Notes: a model not told the origin generated them from the letters alone. Counted from the stretch's first letter, positions 43,169 through 52,167 are shown. The stretch is 64,000 bases of DNA from Bradyrhizobium sp. JYMT SZCCT0180 (GCF_018130165.1 NZ_JAFCLZ010000027.1:54156-118155); one strand, 5' to 3'. A program made the numbers and translations.

Positions 43169-43309
43169 CGTCATTGCCTGCGACAAACGCGCCGCGTTTG
43201 CGCAAGGGAGCCGAGCGACGAAGCAATACCTTTTCGCCAACGCGGCGAGATGGATTGCTTCGCTTCGCTCTTATGCACAAACGCTTCGCGTTTGTTGCAG
43301 ACAATGACG
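43169..43309. repeat. interspersed element, 'CGTCATTGC...GAAGCAA...ACAATGACG' family
   Basis: Ends CGTCATTGCCTGCGACAAAC and GTTGCAGACAATGACG, with inner CGAAGCAAT and ATTGCTTCG boxes. A shorter copy lies at 52763-52844. It sits just after the era stop. Confidence 0.8.
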
Positions 43310-43327
43310 ATCGCATGCATTGCCGAA

Positions 43328-44242
43328 TTATTCCTTCGGGAATTCAATTCCCATTTCGCGGTAGCGCTCCGGGTCGTCGCCCCAGTTCTCGCGCACTTTG
43401 ACGAACAGGAACAGATGCACGGGCTGGCCCAGTATCTCGGCGATCTCTTTTCGCGAATCCGCGCCGATCGACTTGATGGTGGCGCCGCCCTTGCCGAGGA
43501 CGATTTTGCGCTGGCTCTCGCGCTCGACAAAGATGGTCTGCTCGATGCGGACCGATTTGTCCTTGCGTTCGGTCCAGCTGTCGGTCTCGACGGTGGATTG
43601 ATACGGCAGCTCCTGGTGCAGCTGGCGGTAGATCTTCTCCCGGGTGATCTCGGCCGCCAGATGCCGCATCGGCGCATCCGACATCTGGTCTTCGGGATAG
43701 TGAAACGGGCCCGCCGGCACCATCTTGGCGAGTTCGGCGCGCAGATCGTCGACGCCGTCGCCCGACAGCGCCGAGATCATGAAGGTGTGTTCGAACTTCA
43801 TGCGGTCATTGGCGGCCTGCGCCAGCGCCAGCAATTTCTCGCGCGGGATCAAATCGATCTTGTTCAGCACCAGGATTTTCGGATGCTGCACGCTCGCAAG
43901 CCTGCTCAGGATCGCGTCGGCCTCCTCGTCGATGCCGGCTTTGGCATCGAGCAGCACGCAGACCAGATCGGCGTCATGCGCCCCGCTCCAGGCGGTCGAT
44001 ACCATGGCGCGGTCGAGCCGCCGTTTCGGCGCGAAGATGCCGGGCGTATCGACCAGGATGATCTGCGCGTTGTTCTCGATCACGATGCCGCGGATCAGCG
44101 CCCGTGTGGTCTGCACCTTGCGCGACACGATGGTGACCTTGGAGCCGACCAACGCGTTGACCAGGGTAGACTTGCCGACATTGGGCGCGCCGATCAGCGC
44201 GACGAAGCCGCAAGCGGTCTGGGCCGGAGATTCAGCTGTCAT
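43328..44242 (-). CDS. era: GTPase Era
   Basis: Era is an essential GTPase that binds the 3' end of 16S rRNA during 30S assembly. The 304-residue product has G1 GAPNVGKST, G3 DTPG, G4 NKID and the C-terminal KH domain (REKIYRQLHQELPYQSTV, VLGKGGATIKSIGADSRKEI). The ATG at 44242 lies 11 bases inside rnc; GTG codons just upstream are alternatives. The rnc-era overlap is the classical order and indicates coupled translation. Confidence 0.97.
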   Translation of the reverse strand: MTAESPAQTACGFVALIGAPNVGKSTLVNALVGSKVTIVSRKVQTTRALIRGIVIENNAQIILVDTPGIFAPKRRLDRAMVSTAWSGAHDADLVCVLLDAKAGIDEEADAILSRLASVQHPKILVLNKIDLIPREKLLALAQAANDRMKFEHTFMISALSGDGVDDLRAELAKMVPAGPFHYPEDQMSDAPMRHLAAEITREKIYRQLHQELPYQSTVETDSWTERKDKSVRIEQTIFVERESQRKIVLGKGGATIKSIGADSRKEIAEILGQPVHLFLFVKVRENWGDDPERYREMGIEFPKE

Positions 44243-45056
44243 TGCCACCACCGCCGACGCCTTCGCGTTCGATCATCACGGACGCCGCAACCTTCTCGGC
44301 CGCACGCTTGCTGCCGCCGACGCCTTCGGCCGGCTCGAGTCCCGGCAGTTCCACGGAAACGCGGAACTGCGGATCGTGATGCGGTCCGGTGCGCTCGACC
44401 TCGCGATAGACCGGCGTCGGCATCCCCTTGCTCTGCGCCCATTCCTGCAACACCGTCTTGGGATCGCGCAGCGGCCGGCGCGGCTTGCGCATCCGTTCGG
44501 TCCAGTTGCGCTCGACGAACTGGGCGGCGGCGCCGTAGCCGCCGTCGAGAAAGATTGCCCCGATCACCGCTTCGCAGATGTCGCCGAGCACGGATTTGCG
44601 CAAACGGGCGCTGGCGCTGGCGCCGACCTGGCCGAGCTTGATGTCGTCGACCAGCCCGAGCGACTTGGCGACGTCGGCGCAGCTTTCCTTGCGCACGAGA
44701 TCGGCGAGGCGTTTTGACAGCTCGCCCTCGTCGGCGTTCGGAAAGGCGCGGTACAGCATGTCGGACACGATCAGCCCGAGCACATGATCGCCGAGAAATT
44801 CGAGGCGCTGGTAGCTTTCGGCGCGATTGCGCGCGGGTTTCAGCGCGGACACATGCGTGAACGCTGATGTCAGCAGGTTGGGATCGCCGAACTTGTGGCC
44901 GATGCGCGCCTCGAGCGCAGCAGCCGCGGCCTTGGCCGATTCCTTGGCCGAGCCCCTGCCGCGCTTCTTCTTGGGCGCAGGTTCGCCACCGGCATCAGGC
45001 TGCGGGCTCTCGCCCGGTGGCGGGGTATTCCTGATGACGGGCGTTTCGTCGTTCAT
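44232..45056 (-). CDS. rnc: ribonuclease III
   Basis: RNase III cuts double-stranded RNA in rRNA and mRNA processing. The 274-residue product has the signature QRLEFLGDHVLGLIVS, the acidic VLGDICEAVIGAIFLDGG helix with catalytic Asp and Glu, and a C-terminal dsRNA-binding domain (KTVLQEWAQSKG, GSKRAAEKVAASVMI). An unusual basic, Ala/Lys-rich N-terminal extension of about 45 residues (PAPKKKRGRGSAKESAK) precedes the catalytic domain, as in other Bradyrhizobium. The start overlaps the lepB stop by 4 bp (ATGA) and the end overlaps era. Confidence 0.97.
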   Translation of the reverse strand: MNDETPVIRNTPPPGESPQPDAGGEPAPKKKRGRGSAKESAKAAAAALEARIGHKFGDPNLLTSAFTHVSALKPARNRAESYQRLEFLGDHVLGLIVSDMLYRAFPNADEGELSKRLADLVRKESCADVAKSLGLVDDIKLGQVGASASARLRKSVLGDICEAVIGAIFLDGGYGAAAQFVERNWTERMRKPRRPLRDPKTVLQEWAQSKGMPTPVYREVERTGPHHDPQFRVSVELPGLEPAEGVGGSKRAAEKVAASVMIEREGVGGGGNDS

Positions 45057-45811
45057 CGCACGATTGAAAAAATGCGATTCCAGCGCACTGCGGTCGGCCA
45101 GCGCCAGAACATCCAGGCATGTTCGCCCTCGGCAATGGAGAAGAAGATCATTTGCGCCCGGCCGACGATGTTTTCGAACGGCACATAGCCCACCGCCGAC
45201 AGCACGCGGCTGTCGGTCGAATTGTCCCGGTTGTCGCCCATCATGAAGAAATGGCCGGCCGGCACGGTATAGGTGGTGGTGTTGTCGTAGAAGCCGTTGT
45301 CGACGCAATCGAGCGACTCATAGGAGACGCCGTTCGGCAGGGTTTCCTTCCAGCGCTTGACGCGCGCGGTGGCGTCGGAGCCGCACGGGTCTTCACCGAT
45401 GAAATCGCTCAGGCGCTCGCGCTTGATCGGGGCGTCGTTGATGTAGAGCAGTCCTTCGCGCATCTGGATGCGGTCGCCCGGCAGGCCGATCACGCGCTTG
45501 ATGTAATCGGTGGAATCGTCCTTCGGCAGGCGGAACACGACGATATCGCCGCGCGACGGCTCCGAGCCGAAAATACGGCCCGAGAACAATGGCGGCGAGA
45601 GCGGGATCGAGTAGTGGCTATAGCCGTACGAATATTTCGAGACGAACAAATAATCGCCGACCAGGAGCGTCGCCTTCATCGATCCCGAGGGAATGTTGAA
45701 CGGCTGGAACAGGAAGGTGCGGATCACGAGCGCGATCAGGAGGGCGTGGATGACGACACGGATGGTTTCGCCCAAGCCGCTTTCAGTTTTTGTCCCGGAT
45801 GTCACGCTCAT
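45053..45811 (-). CDS. lepB: signal peptidase I
   Basis: LepB removes signal peptides from exported proteins at the outer face of the inner membrane. The 252-residue product has one N-terminal membrane helix (residues 17-35), the catalytic serine S44 in IPSGSM, the catalytic lysine K105 in DYIKRVIGLPGD, and the late box GHFFMMGDNRDNSTDSR. It is followed by rnc with a 4-bp overlap. The gene before it in the direction of transcription, acpS, lies 316 bp upstream, so lepB probably has its own promoter as well. Confidence 0.97.
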   Translation of the reverse strand: MSVTSGTKTESGLGETIRVVIHALLIALVIRTFLFQPFNIPSGSMKATLLVGDYLFVSKYSYGYSHYSIPLSPPLFSGRIFGSEPSRGDIVVFRLPKDDSTDYIKRVIGLPGDRIQMREGLLYINDAPIKRERLSDFIGEDPCGSDATARVKRWKETLPNGVSYESLDCVDNGFYDNTTTYTVPAGHFFMMGDNRDNSTDSRVLSAVGYVPFENIVGRAQMIFFSIAEGEHAWMFWRWPTAVRWNRIFSIVR

Positions 45812-46127
45812 CGCTTTCCCAATTCCCGCAAGGCTGCTTCAAGCAAGGCAAGTATTAAACAGAGGCTTGGCCTGCACGGTGGCAGAACGTTTTCCTCACG
45901 CGAATCGAACAGTTCCGTTCGCGTCAAGAAAATGGTCTTCGATACTGATGTTGAAGGCAAATTCCGGCGCAAAACCCGAATTCGCCCTGGCTCGGTAGTG
46001 TCGCAGCGGCGTTTTAGACGGTTGTTCGCGGCCGTGCAATCAAGCGCCTCGATAAAACTTCGTAATCCATTGATAAATCAATGTTTTTTAGTTTTATGTC
46101 GGTCCCCGGCGCGAACGGCCGCCTGCC
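45812..46127. other. 316-bp intergenic region between acpS and lepB
   Basis: It contains a short interspersed element (45889-45933) and an AT-rich stretch at 46040-46090 that could carry a lepB promoter. No gene is supported. Confidence 0.55.
45889..45933. repeat. short hairpin element, 'CGTTTTCCTCACGCGAA...TTCGCGTCAAGAAAA'
   Basis: Imperfect inverted arms CGTTTTCCTCACGCGAA and TTCGCGTCAAGAAAA flank about 12 bp. It is related to the element at 2628-2680 and to the left part of that at 58209-58309. Confidence 0.6.
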
Positions 46128-46547
46128 CTATGATTTGCCCGGAACGACCGCCGAAATTATGACGAAGGCCTGCGCCAGCGGCCAGTCGTCGGTGATGGAA
46201 AGGTCGATCCGGGCCTCGAACCCCTCCGGCGTCAGCTTCTCGAGCCGGGCCAGCGCCCCGCCGGTCAGCTTCATGGTGGGACGGCCGCCCGGCAGGTTCA
46301 CCACCCCCATATCCCGCCACCAGACGCCCTGGCGGATGCCGGTACCCAGCGCCTTGGAACAGGCCTCCTTGGCCGCGAACCTTTTGGCATAGGTTGCGAT
46401 CACCATCTTCTCGTTGTTGGCGCGGCGCGCCGCCTTGGCGCGCTCGGCGTCGGTGAAGATGCGGTCCAGGAAGCGCTCGCCATGGCGTTCGATCACCTTG
46501 GCAACCCGCGTGATGTCGATCAGGTCGGAGCCGATGCCGATGATCAT
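46128..46547 (-). CDS. acpS: holo-[acyl-carrier-protein] synthase
   Basis: AcpS moves 4'-phosphopantetheine from CoA to apo-ACP. The 139-residue product has the Mg-binding IGIGSDLIDI at the start, the FTDAERAKA helix and the second metal motif RFAAKEACSKALGTG; GVWWRDMGVVN and SITDDWPLAQAFVI follow. The start overlaps the pdxJ stop in ATGA, so the two genes are coupled. A pdxJ-acpS pair is the normal proteobacterial order. Confidence 0.97.
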   Translation of the reverse strand: MIIGIGSDLIDITRVAKVIERHGERFLDRIFTDAERAKAARRANNEKMVIATYAKRFAAKEACSKALGTGIRQGVWWRDMGVVNLPGGRPTMKLTGGALARLEKLTPEGFEARIDLSITDDWPLAQAFVIISAVVPGKS

Positions 46548-47311
46548 GTCGGAGCCACGCTGCGCTGGCGCCCGCGGTCCATCGCCGCGCGCATGCTGCG
46601 GACGGTTTCGCCGAGGCCGACGAACAGCGCCTCCCCCATCATGAAATAGCCGATGTTGAGCTCGGCAAGTTCGGGCAGAGCGGCGATCGTCTCGGCCGTG
46701 TCGTAGTCGAGGCCGTGGCCGGCATGAACCTCAAGCCCCGCGGCCCGGGCCAGCCGCGCCCCCGCGACGATGCGCTGCCATTCCGCCTCGGCCTTGGCGG
46801 CATGGCCATCCACCACGGCGTCGCACCAGCCGCCGGTGTGGATTTCGATCACCGGCGCCCGCAGGCGCGCGGCCATCTCGATCTGGGCGGGATCCGCGGC
46901 GATGAACAGCGACACCCGGATGCCGGCATCGTTCAGCCGCGCGATAAACGGCGCCAGCGCATTGTGCTGGCCGACCACGTCGAGCCCGCCTTCGGTGGTG
47001 AGCTCTTCGCGGCGCTCGGGAACCAGGCAGACCGCGTGCGGCCTGGTCGCCAGCGAAATCCGCAGCATGTCCTCGGTCGCCGCCATCTCGAAATTCAGCG
47101 GTTTTGAGATTTCGGCTTTGAGGCGCGCCATGTCGGTGTCGCGGATATGGCGGCGGTCTTCGCGCAGATGCGCGGTGATGCCGTCGGCCCCCGCTTCGAT
47201 CGCGGTCAGCGCGGCGCGCACCGGATCCGGCCGCGCGCCGCCCCGTGCATTACGCAAGGTGGCGACGTGGTCGACATTGACTCCGAGGCGCAGCGGAAGA
47301 GCTTTCGGCAT
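46544..47311 (-). CDS. pdxJ: pyridoxine 5'-phosphate synthase
   Basis: PdxJ condenses 1-deoxy-xylulose 5-phosphate with 3-amino-2-oxopropyl phosphate to PNP, the last ring-forming step of vitamin B6 synthesis. The 255-residue TIM barrel starts LRLGVNVDHVATLRNARGG, followed by DGITAHLREDRRHI and the late GLEVHAGHGLDYDTA and AELNIGYFMMGEALFVGL, all family blocks. It lies 30 bp after rsh and overlaps acpS. In several relatives pyrE is placed here too; it is absent in this window. Confidence 0.97.
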   Translation of the reverse strand: MPKALPLRLGVNVDHVATLRNARGGARPDPVRAALTAIEAGADGITAHLREDRRHIRDTDMARLKAEISKPLNFEMAATEDMLRISLATRPHAVCLVPERREELTTEGGLDVVGQHNALAPFIARLNDAGIRVSLFIAADPAQIEMAARLRAPVIEIHTGGWCDAVVDGHAAKAEAEWQRIVAGARLARAAGLEVHAGHGLDYDTAETIAALPELAELNIGYFMMGEALFVGLGETVRSMRAAMDRGRQRSVAPT

Positions 47312-47341
47312 TTCACTCTCTTGGAATCCTGGCGGGCGACG

Positions 47342-49633
47342 TTACCCATTAACACGCTCGACCCGTGCGACGACGGCCTTGGCGCGCAACTGGGCGATGA
47401 TAGCGCTGAGATGCTTCAGGTCATAGACCTCGAGATCGATGGTCAGCTCGGTGAAATCGGGGGAGCGGCGCGACATGCTGATATTGTCGATATTGCCGTC
47501 ATGCTCGGCGATCACCGTGGCGACCTGGGCAAGGCTGCCGGGCTCGTTGACGTTGTGCACCAGAATCCGCGCCGGAAAACGTTGCGGCATGGTCTCGTCG
47601 ACGTCCCAGCGCACGTCGAGCCAGCGCTCCGGCTCTTCCTCGAAATCCTTCAGCGCCGGCGACTGGATCGGATAGATCGTGATCCCCTCACCCGGTGAAA
47701 CGATGCCGACAATGCGATCGCCCGGCACCGCGCCGCCGTTGGGGGCGAACTTGACCGGCAGGTCGGAATTGAGGCCGCGCACCGGGATCACCGACGCGCT
47801 GCGCGCCGGATGCGGCGGCGATTTCAGCTTCAGCTTGTCCGCGAGGCTTCGCTTGGCCCCGTAGCGCACCATCCGCTCTTCCTTATAGTCCGGATACATC
47901 GCCCGCGCGACGTCGGACGCCTTCAGTTCGCCGCGACCGACGGAGGCCATCACGTCTTCGATCGAGGCGCGCGCCAGCCGGGGCAGCGCGCCCTTCAGCT
48001 TGTCATCGGCGTATTCGATCTTGGCGCGGGCAAACAGGCGGTCGACGATACGGCGGCCAAGTCCGGCATATTGATCGCGCACAGCGGTTCGGGTCGCACG
48101 GCGGATCGCCGCCCGCGCCTTGCCGGTGACCGCGAGCGACTCCCAGGCCGACGGCGGCGCCGACTGCGCCTGCGAGGTCAGAACCTCGACCTCGTCGCCG
48201 TTCTGCAATTCCGACGACAATGGCGCGAATTTGCCGTTGATCTTGCAGCCGACCGCGCTGTTACCGACGTCGGTATGCACGGCATAGGCGAAATCGATCA
48301 CGTTGGCCTGACGCGGCAGCGCGATCAGCTTGCCCTTCGGCGTGAAGCAGAACACCTGGTCGTGGAACAGTTCGAGCTTGGTGTGCTCCAGGAACTCTTC
48401 CGGATTGGCGCTTTCGGACAGAATGCCGACGGTGTGGCGCAGCCAGGCAAAGGCGTTGGACTCGTGCTTGAGCCGCTCGGTCGGCGAGCCCTCCCCCTCC
48501 TTGTAGAACGCGTGCGCGGCGATGCCGAATTCGGCGATCTGGTTCATCTCCTCGGTGCGGATCTGCAATTCGACGCGCTGCTGGCCCGGACCGATCACGG
48601 TGGTGTGGAGCGAACGATAGTCGTTCTGCTTCGGCGTCGAGATGTAGTCCTTGAAGCGCCCCGGCACCACCGGCCAGGTGGTGTGGACGACGCCGAGCGC
48701 GCGATAGCAGGATTCGACGTCCCCCATCACGACGCGGAAACCGTAGATGTCGGACAATTGCTCGAAGCCGACCGACTTGCGCTCCATCTTGGTCCAGATC
48801 GAAAACGGCTGCTTGCGGCGGCCATAGACCCGCGCGGTGATGCCGTTCTTCTGCAAATTCTTCGACAGCTGGCTTTCGATCTCGCCGATCAGATTGCGGT
48901 TGCGCTCGGCCAGTGCGTCGAGCCGCTGCATCACCACCGCATAGGCTTCGGGATCGAGCGTGTGGAACGACAGGTCCTCGAGCTCTTCGCGCATCTCCTG
49001 CATGCCCATGCGGCCGGCGAGCGGCGCATAGATGTCGAGCGTCTCCTCGGCGATCCTGCGGCGCGAGGCGTGCGGCACGAATTCCAGGGTCCGCATGTTG
49101 TGCAGGCGGTCGGCGAGCTTGATCAGCAGCACGCGGACGTCGTCGGCGATCGCCAGCAGCAGCTTGCGCAGGTTCTCGGCCTGCTTGGCCTCGCGCGAAA
49201 CCAGTTCCAGCCGCTTCAGTTTGGTGAGGCCCTCCACCAGCGCGCCGATCTCGTGGCCGAACACGTTGTCGATCTCGGCGCGCGTCGCCTCGGTGTCCTC
49301 GATGGTGTCGTGCAGCAGCGCCGCGACGATGGTGGCATCATCGAGCTTGAGGCCGGTGAGGATCGCCGCGACCTCGAGCGGATGCGAGAAATAAGGATCG
49401 CCCGATGCGCGGGTCTGGGTACCGTGCGCCTTCATGGCGTAGACATAGGCGCGATTGAGCAGGTCTTCGTCGGTGTCCGGATTGTACGAGCGGACACGCT
49501 CGACCAGATCGTATTGCCGCATCATGCGCGAGCGGGGGGATTTGGGCCGCTCCACCACGGGCAAGGCCGGCGCCACCGCGACCGAATCGGTCGCAGCCTG
49601 CATTTGCCGGGATATGCGGCGCCAGAACGCCAT
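47342..49633 (-). CDS. rsh: bifunctional (p)ppGpp synthetase/hydrolase Rsh (RelA/SpoT)
   Basis: Rsh makes and degrades (p)ppGpp, controlling the stringent response. The 763-residue product has an HD hydrolase domain with YFSHPLEVAAIL and LLHDTIEDTEAT, a synthetase domain with DIYGFRVVM and PKQNDYRSLHTTVIG, a TGS domain (FTPKGKLIALPRQANVIDFAYAVH) and a C-terminal ACT domain (VHNVNEPGSLAQVATVIAEHDGNI). Both catalytic domains look intact. The N-terminus has a 50-residue extension; GAGGCAG precedes the ATG, and an internal ATG pair at MMRQYDLVERV is an alternative start. It follows rpoZ, from which a terminator separates it. Confidence 0.96.
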   Translation of the reverse strand: MAFWRRISRQMQAATDSVAVAPALPVVERPKSPRSRMMRQYDLVERVRSYNPDTDEDLLNRAYVYAMKAHGTQTRASGDPYFSHPLEVAAILTGLKLDDATIVAALLHDTIEDTEATRAEIDNVFGHEIGALVEGLTKLKRLELVSREAKQAENLRKLLLAIADDVRVLLIKLADRLHNMRTLEFVPHASRRRIAEETLDIYAPLAGRMGMQEMREELEDLSFHTLDPEAYAVVMQRLDALAERNRNLIGEIESQLSKNLQKNGITARVYGRRKQPFSIWTKMERKSVGFEQLSDIYGFRVVMGDVESCYRALGVVHTTWPVVPGRFKDYISTPKQNDYRSLHTTVIGPGQQRVELQIRTEEMNQIAEFGIAAHAFYKEGEGSPTERLKHESNAFAWLRHTVGILSESANPEEFLEHTKLELFHDQVFCFTPKGKLIALPRQANVIDFAYAVHTDVGNSAVGCKINGKFAPLSSELQNGDEVEVLTSQAQSAPPSAWESLAVTGKARAAIRRATRTAVRDQYAGLGRRIVDRLFARAKIEYADDKLKGALPRLARASIEDVMASVGRGELKASDVARAMYPDYKEERMVRYGAKRSLADKLKLKSPPHPARSASVIPVRGLNSDLPVKFAPNGGAVPGDRIVGIVSPGEGITIYPIQSPALKDFEEEPERWLDVRWDVDETMPQRFPARILVHNVNEPGSLAQVATVIAEHDGNIDNISMSRRSPDFTELTIDLEVYDLKHLSAIIAQLRAKAVVARVERVNG

Positions 49634-49933
49634 CGAATCACTGCCTCATCCGCGCGCCGCGCTCGGCCCGCTGCAAGAATGCCTCAAGAACATTAATGCG
49701 ATTTCGAGCGAAGCTGCACCCCGTTGGGGGTCCGCAAACGATCAATTTCGCATGGCTTGGAACGATTGTGATGCCGAACCCGGCCAACCTGCGGCCAACC
49801 CGGTTCAGGCGATCTCGCACCCATCCGCCAAGCTCGCATCGTACCTGAAAAAATGTCAACAAAAGCAAAGGCCCGGACAAATGTCCGGGCCTTTGGCAGA
49901 TCAGGGTGTTCGGGACGTCCCGGAAGCCTAAGT
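49634..49933. other. intergenic region between rpoZ and rsh
   Basis: Apart from the rpoZ terminator (49867-49894) nothing stands out. The minus-strand TTGACA inside TTTTGTTGACATTTTTTC (about 49847-49866) is a possible -35 box of rsh. Confidence 0.45.
49867..49894 (-). terminator. rho-independent terminator after rpoZ
   Basis: A perfect 12-bp stem (arm AAAGGCCCGGAC) with the loop AAAT or its complement. On the minus strand it is followed by a T-rich stretch. It separates rpoZ from rsh, so most rsh transcription needs its own promoter or read-through. Confidence 0.88.
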
Positions 49934-50326
49934 CTATTCGTCCTCTTCGGGCTGCTCTTCCGGCGGGGCCAGGCCCTCGAGGCCCTTCAGGAGCTCTTCC
50001 TCGGTCATGCGCTCGACCGCGACCTCGGTGTCGTCGGCATCGACGCTGGCGCCGGCCGAGCCGATCAAGGGCACGGTATCGGGCTCGGGTTCATCGACTT
50101 CGACGAATTTCTGCAGGGAATGAACCAGTTCCTCGCGCAGATCTTCCGGGGAGATCGAAGAGTCGGCGATTTCCCGCAGCGAAACGACCGGGTTCTTGTC
50201 GTTGTCGCGATCAACTGTGAGTTGTGATCCGGACGAGATCATACGGGCGCGATGTGCTGCCAGCAGGACCAGGTCGAACCGGTTGTCGACCTTATCAATG
50301 CAATCTTCCACGGTGACGCGCGCCAT
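49934..50326 (-). CDS. rpoZ: DNA-directed RNA polymerase subunit omega
   Basis: Omega helps to fold and hold the beta' subunit. The 130-residue product begins MARVTVEDCIDKVDNRFDLV, the universal omega start, and RARMISSGSQLTVDRDNDKNPVVSLREIA is the conserved core. The acidic C-terminal half (EVAVERMTEEELLKGLEGL, ending EEQPEEDE) is the long alphaproteobacterial form. It precedes rsh, a usual pairing, with a terminator between. Confidence 0.97.
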   Translation of the reverse strand: MARVTVEDCIDKVDNRFDLVLLAAHRARMISSGSQLTVDRDNDKNPVVSLREIADSSISPEDLREELVHSLQKFVEVDEPEPDTVPLIGSAGASVDADDTEVAVERMTEEELLKGLEGLAPPEEQPEEDE

Positions 50327-50676
50327 AGACTGTCGCTCCGTTAAATGGGGCCCAATATGTCGGTTATGGGGGCTAGTTATAGGGGCGGATGGGGTTTCGC
50401 AAGACTAAATTTGTGATTTGCCTTCTTAATGGGCTCTGGTAACCATCCCCGGGGCCAGAAGGGCCGGAGCGTCCGAAGACGGCGGGACACCGTTCGGGAC
50501 AAGTATTCTCTCCTTACAACGTCAAAAGACTAGGTATTTCGCCCTCGCCTCACCATAATTGCAGTGGTGATTGTCGTGGGGAAAGATTCACCGAACTTTA
50601 GACAGCTGACCTGGAAAGTGCGCGCGGTCGATTCCCGCTGCGCTAAAAACGTTAACAACAACGCGAGAACCCTTTG
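50327..50676. other. 350-bp divergent intergenic region between rpoZ and the NYN gene
   Basis: No gene is supported. AT-richer tracts at 50395-50430 and 50500-50560 are likely promoter areas for rpoZ and for the NYN gene. The guanine-rich middle (50450-50500) could form an RNA stem, but no known RNA family is recognised. Confidence 0.4.
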
Positions 50677-51309
50677 ATGTCACCCGTTTCCAACAAGATC
50701 GCGCTCTTCATCGATGGCGCCAATCTCTATGCAACCGCAAAGACACTCGGCTTCGACATCGACTACAAGCGCCTTCTCAAGGAATTCCAGAGTCGCGGTA
50801 CGCTAGTGCGGGCGTTCTACTACACGGCGATCATCGAAGATCAGGAATATTCATCGATCCGTCCTTTGATCGACTGGCTCGACTATAACGGCTACACCGT
50901 CGTCACCAAGGCGACCAAGGAATTCATAGACGCCAGCGGCCGCCGCAAGGTGAAGGGCAATATGGACATCGAGCTCGCGGTCGATGCCATGGAGCTCGCC
51001 GAGCACGTCGATCAGATCGTGCTGTTCTCCGGCGACGGCGATTTTCGCTCCCTGGTTGAAGCGGTGCAGCGGCGCGGCGTTCGCGTCACGGTGGTGTCGA
51101 CCATTTCGAGCCAGCCGCCGATGATCGCCGACGAGTTGCGCCGCCAGGCCGACGTCTTCACTGATCTCGTCGAGCTGCAATCCAAGCTCGGCCGTGACCC
51201 CTCCGAGCGCCCGGCTCCGCGCGAGCCGCGTCATCACGCACCGCAATTCCTGCAGCGCGCCACCACCATGGCGCCGCGGGCCGCCGGCGACGACGATTTC
51301 GAAGATTGA
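50677..51309 (+). CDS. NYN domain protein, LabA/DUF88 family (predicted RNase)
   Basis: A 210-residue protein with a PIN-like NYN domain (residues 5-170). The acidic metal site is intact: D13 (LFIDGANLY), D97 and D103 (MDIELAVDAMELAEH), D120 and D122 (FSGDGDFRSLVEA). A proline/arginine-rich tail (ERPAPREPRHHAP) ends the protein. Family members are thought to be RNases or RNA-binding regulators. It is a paralogue of the protein at 35383-35910, which has lost two of these aspartates. The ATG at 50677 is used; a TTG directly before it is an alternative. A terminator follows. Confidence 0.92.
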   Translation: MSPVSNKIALFIDGANLYATAKTLGFDIDYKRLLKEFQSRGTLVRAFYYTAIIEDQEYSSIRPLIDWLDYNGYTVVTKATKEFIDASGRRKVKGNMDIELAVDAMELAEHVDQIVLFSGDGDFRSLVEAVQRRGVRVTVVSTISSQPPMIADELRRQADVFTDLVELQSKLGRDPSERPAPREPRHHAPQFLQRATTMAPRAAGDDDFED

Positions 51310-51331
51310 GAATAATCCGCTGCACTGCTAG

Positions 51332-51369
51332 AGCCCGGTTCTGGAATCAGAACCGGGCTTTTGTTTTTT
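51332..51369 (+). terminator. rho-independent terminator after the NYN gene
   Basis: Twelve-base arms AGCCCGGTTCTG and CAGAACCGGGCT around GAAT, followed by TTTGTTTTTT. It begins 23 bp after the stop codon. Confidence 0.93.
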
Positions 51370-51421
51370 CGCGACGTCCCGACGCGAACCGGTGCCCACA
51401 TTGAAAACGCCATGGTCATGA

Positions 51422-52075
51422 ATGGCTAGCACCGCCGCCTTTTCCGCTATCGGACCGGACCGCAACTGCCCGCTTTGCCCGCGTCTCGCCGAGTTTCGTG
51501 ACCAGGCCCGTGCCCGTGAGCCGGGCTGGCACAATGCACCGGTGGCTTCGTTCGGCGATCCAAGAGCCCGATTGCTGATCGTAGGCCTCGCCCCGGGGAT
51601 GCAGGGTGCCAATCGCACCGGACGCCCTTTCACCGGCGACTACGCGGGCGACCTGCTCTATGCCACCTTGCTGGAATATGGCTTTGCCAAGGGCAGCTAT
51701 CAGGCGCGGCCCGACGACGGATTGCGGCTGGTCGACGGCTTGATCAGCAATGCGGTGCGCTGCGTGCCGCCGCAGAACAAACCGCTGCCGGTCGAGATCA
51801 ACACCTGCCGGCAATTTTTGATCGCAACCATCGCCGCCATGCCCAAGCTTCGCGCCATCGTGGCGCTCGGGCGCATCGCCCATGAATCGACGCTAAAGGC
51901 CCTTGGTCTACGGAACGCCGCGGCCCCCTTTGCGCACGGCGCGGTGCATACGGCCGGTCCGATCAATCTCTACGACAGCTATCACTGCTCCCGCTACAAC
52001 ACCAACACTCGGGTGCTGACGCCGGAAATGTTTCGCAATGTGTTTGCGAAAGTGCGCGCCGATTTGGATTCGTAG
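51422..52075 (+). CDS. uracil-DNA glycosylase, family 5 (UdgB type)
   Basis: These iron-sulfur glycosylases remove uracil and other deaminated bases from DNA. The 217-residue product has motif A IVGLAPGMQGANRTGRPFTGD, in which the third-position GLAPG lacks the Asp/Glu of other UDG families, as in family 5, and motif B HCSRYNTNT. Cysteines in NCPLCPRL, AVRCVPP and INTCRQF are placed to hold the 4Fe-4S cluster. The stop codon TAG lies inside a 'GTAGGGTGGGC' interspersed repeat. It is monocistronic behind a terminator. Confidence 0.9.
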   Translation: MASTAAFSAIGPDRNCPLCPRLAEFRDQARAREPGWHNAPVASFGDPRARLLIVGLAPGMQGANRTGRPFTGDYAGDLLYATLLEYGFAKGSYQARPDDGLRLVDGLISNAVRCVPPQNKPLPVEINTCRQFLIATIAAMPKLRAIVALGRIAHESTLKALGLRNAAAPFAHGAVHTAGPINLYDSYHCSRYNTNTRVLTPEMFRNVFAKVRADLDS

Positions 52076-52163
52076 GGTGGGCAAAGGCGCTTGCGCCGTG
52101 CCCACCATACTTGTTTCGATGAAAATGGTGGGCACGGCGCAAGTGCGCCTTTGCCCACCCTAC
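52072..52163. repeat. second copy of the 'GTAGGGTGGGCAAAG' inverted-repeat element
   Basis: Ends GTAGGGTGGGCAAAGGCGC and GCGCCTTTGCCCACCCTAC with inner GTGCCCACCA and TGGTGGGCAC boxes, matching 42661-42762 in its arms. Its first bases provide the stop codon of the glycosylase gene. Confidence 0.9.
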
Positions 52164-52167
52164 AAGA

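Noticed and set aside
47810..49696. A 628-codon open frame antisense to rsh
   Set aside because: All Rsh domains are intact on the minus strand; the plus-strand text has no recognisable domain.
50625..50645. A tRNA T-arm-like string (GCGGTCGATTCCCGC)
   Set aside because: The loop does not fit TTCRANY, and no acceptor, D or anticodon arm can be drawn around it.
50327..50676. tmRNA (ssrA) piece near smpB/rpoZ
   Set aside because: No tag-peptide reading frame or acceptor-like pairing could be found; the region is more simply a divergent promoter.
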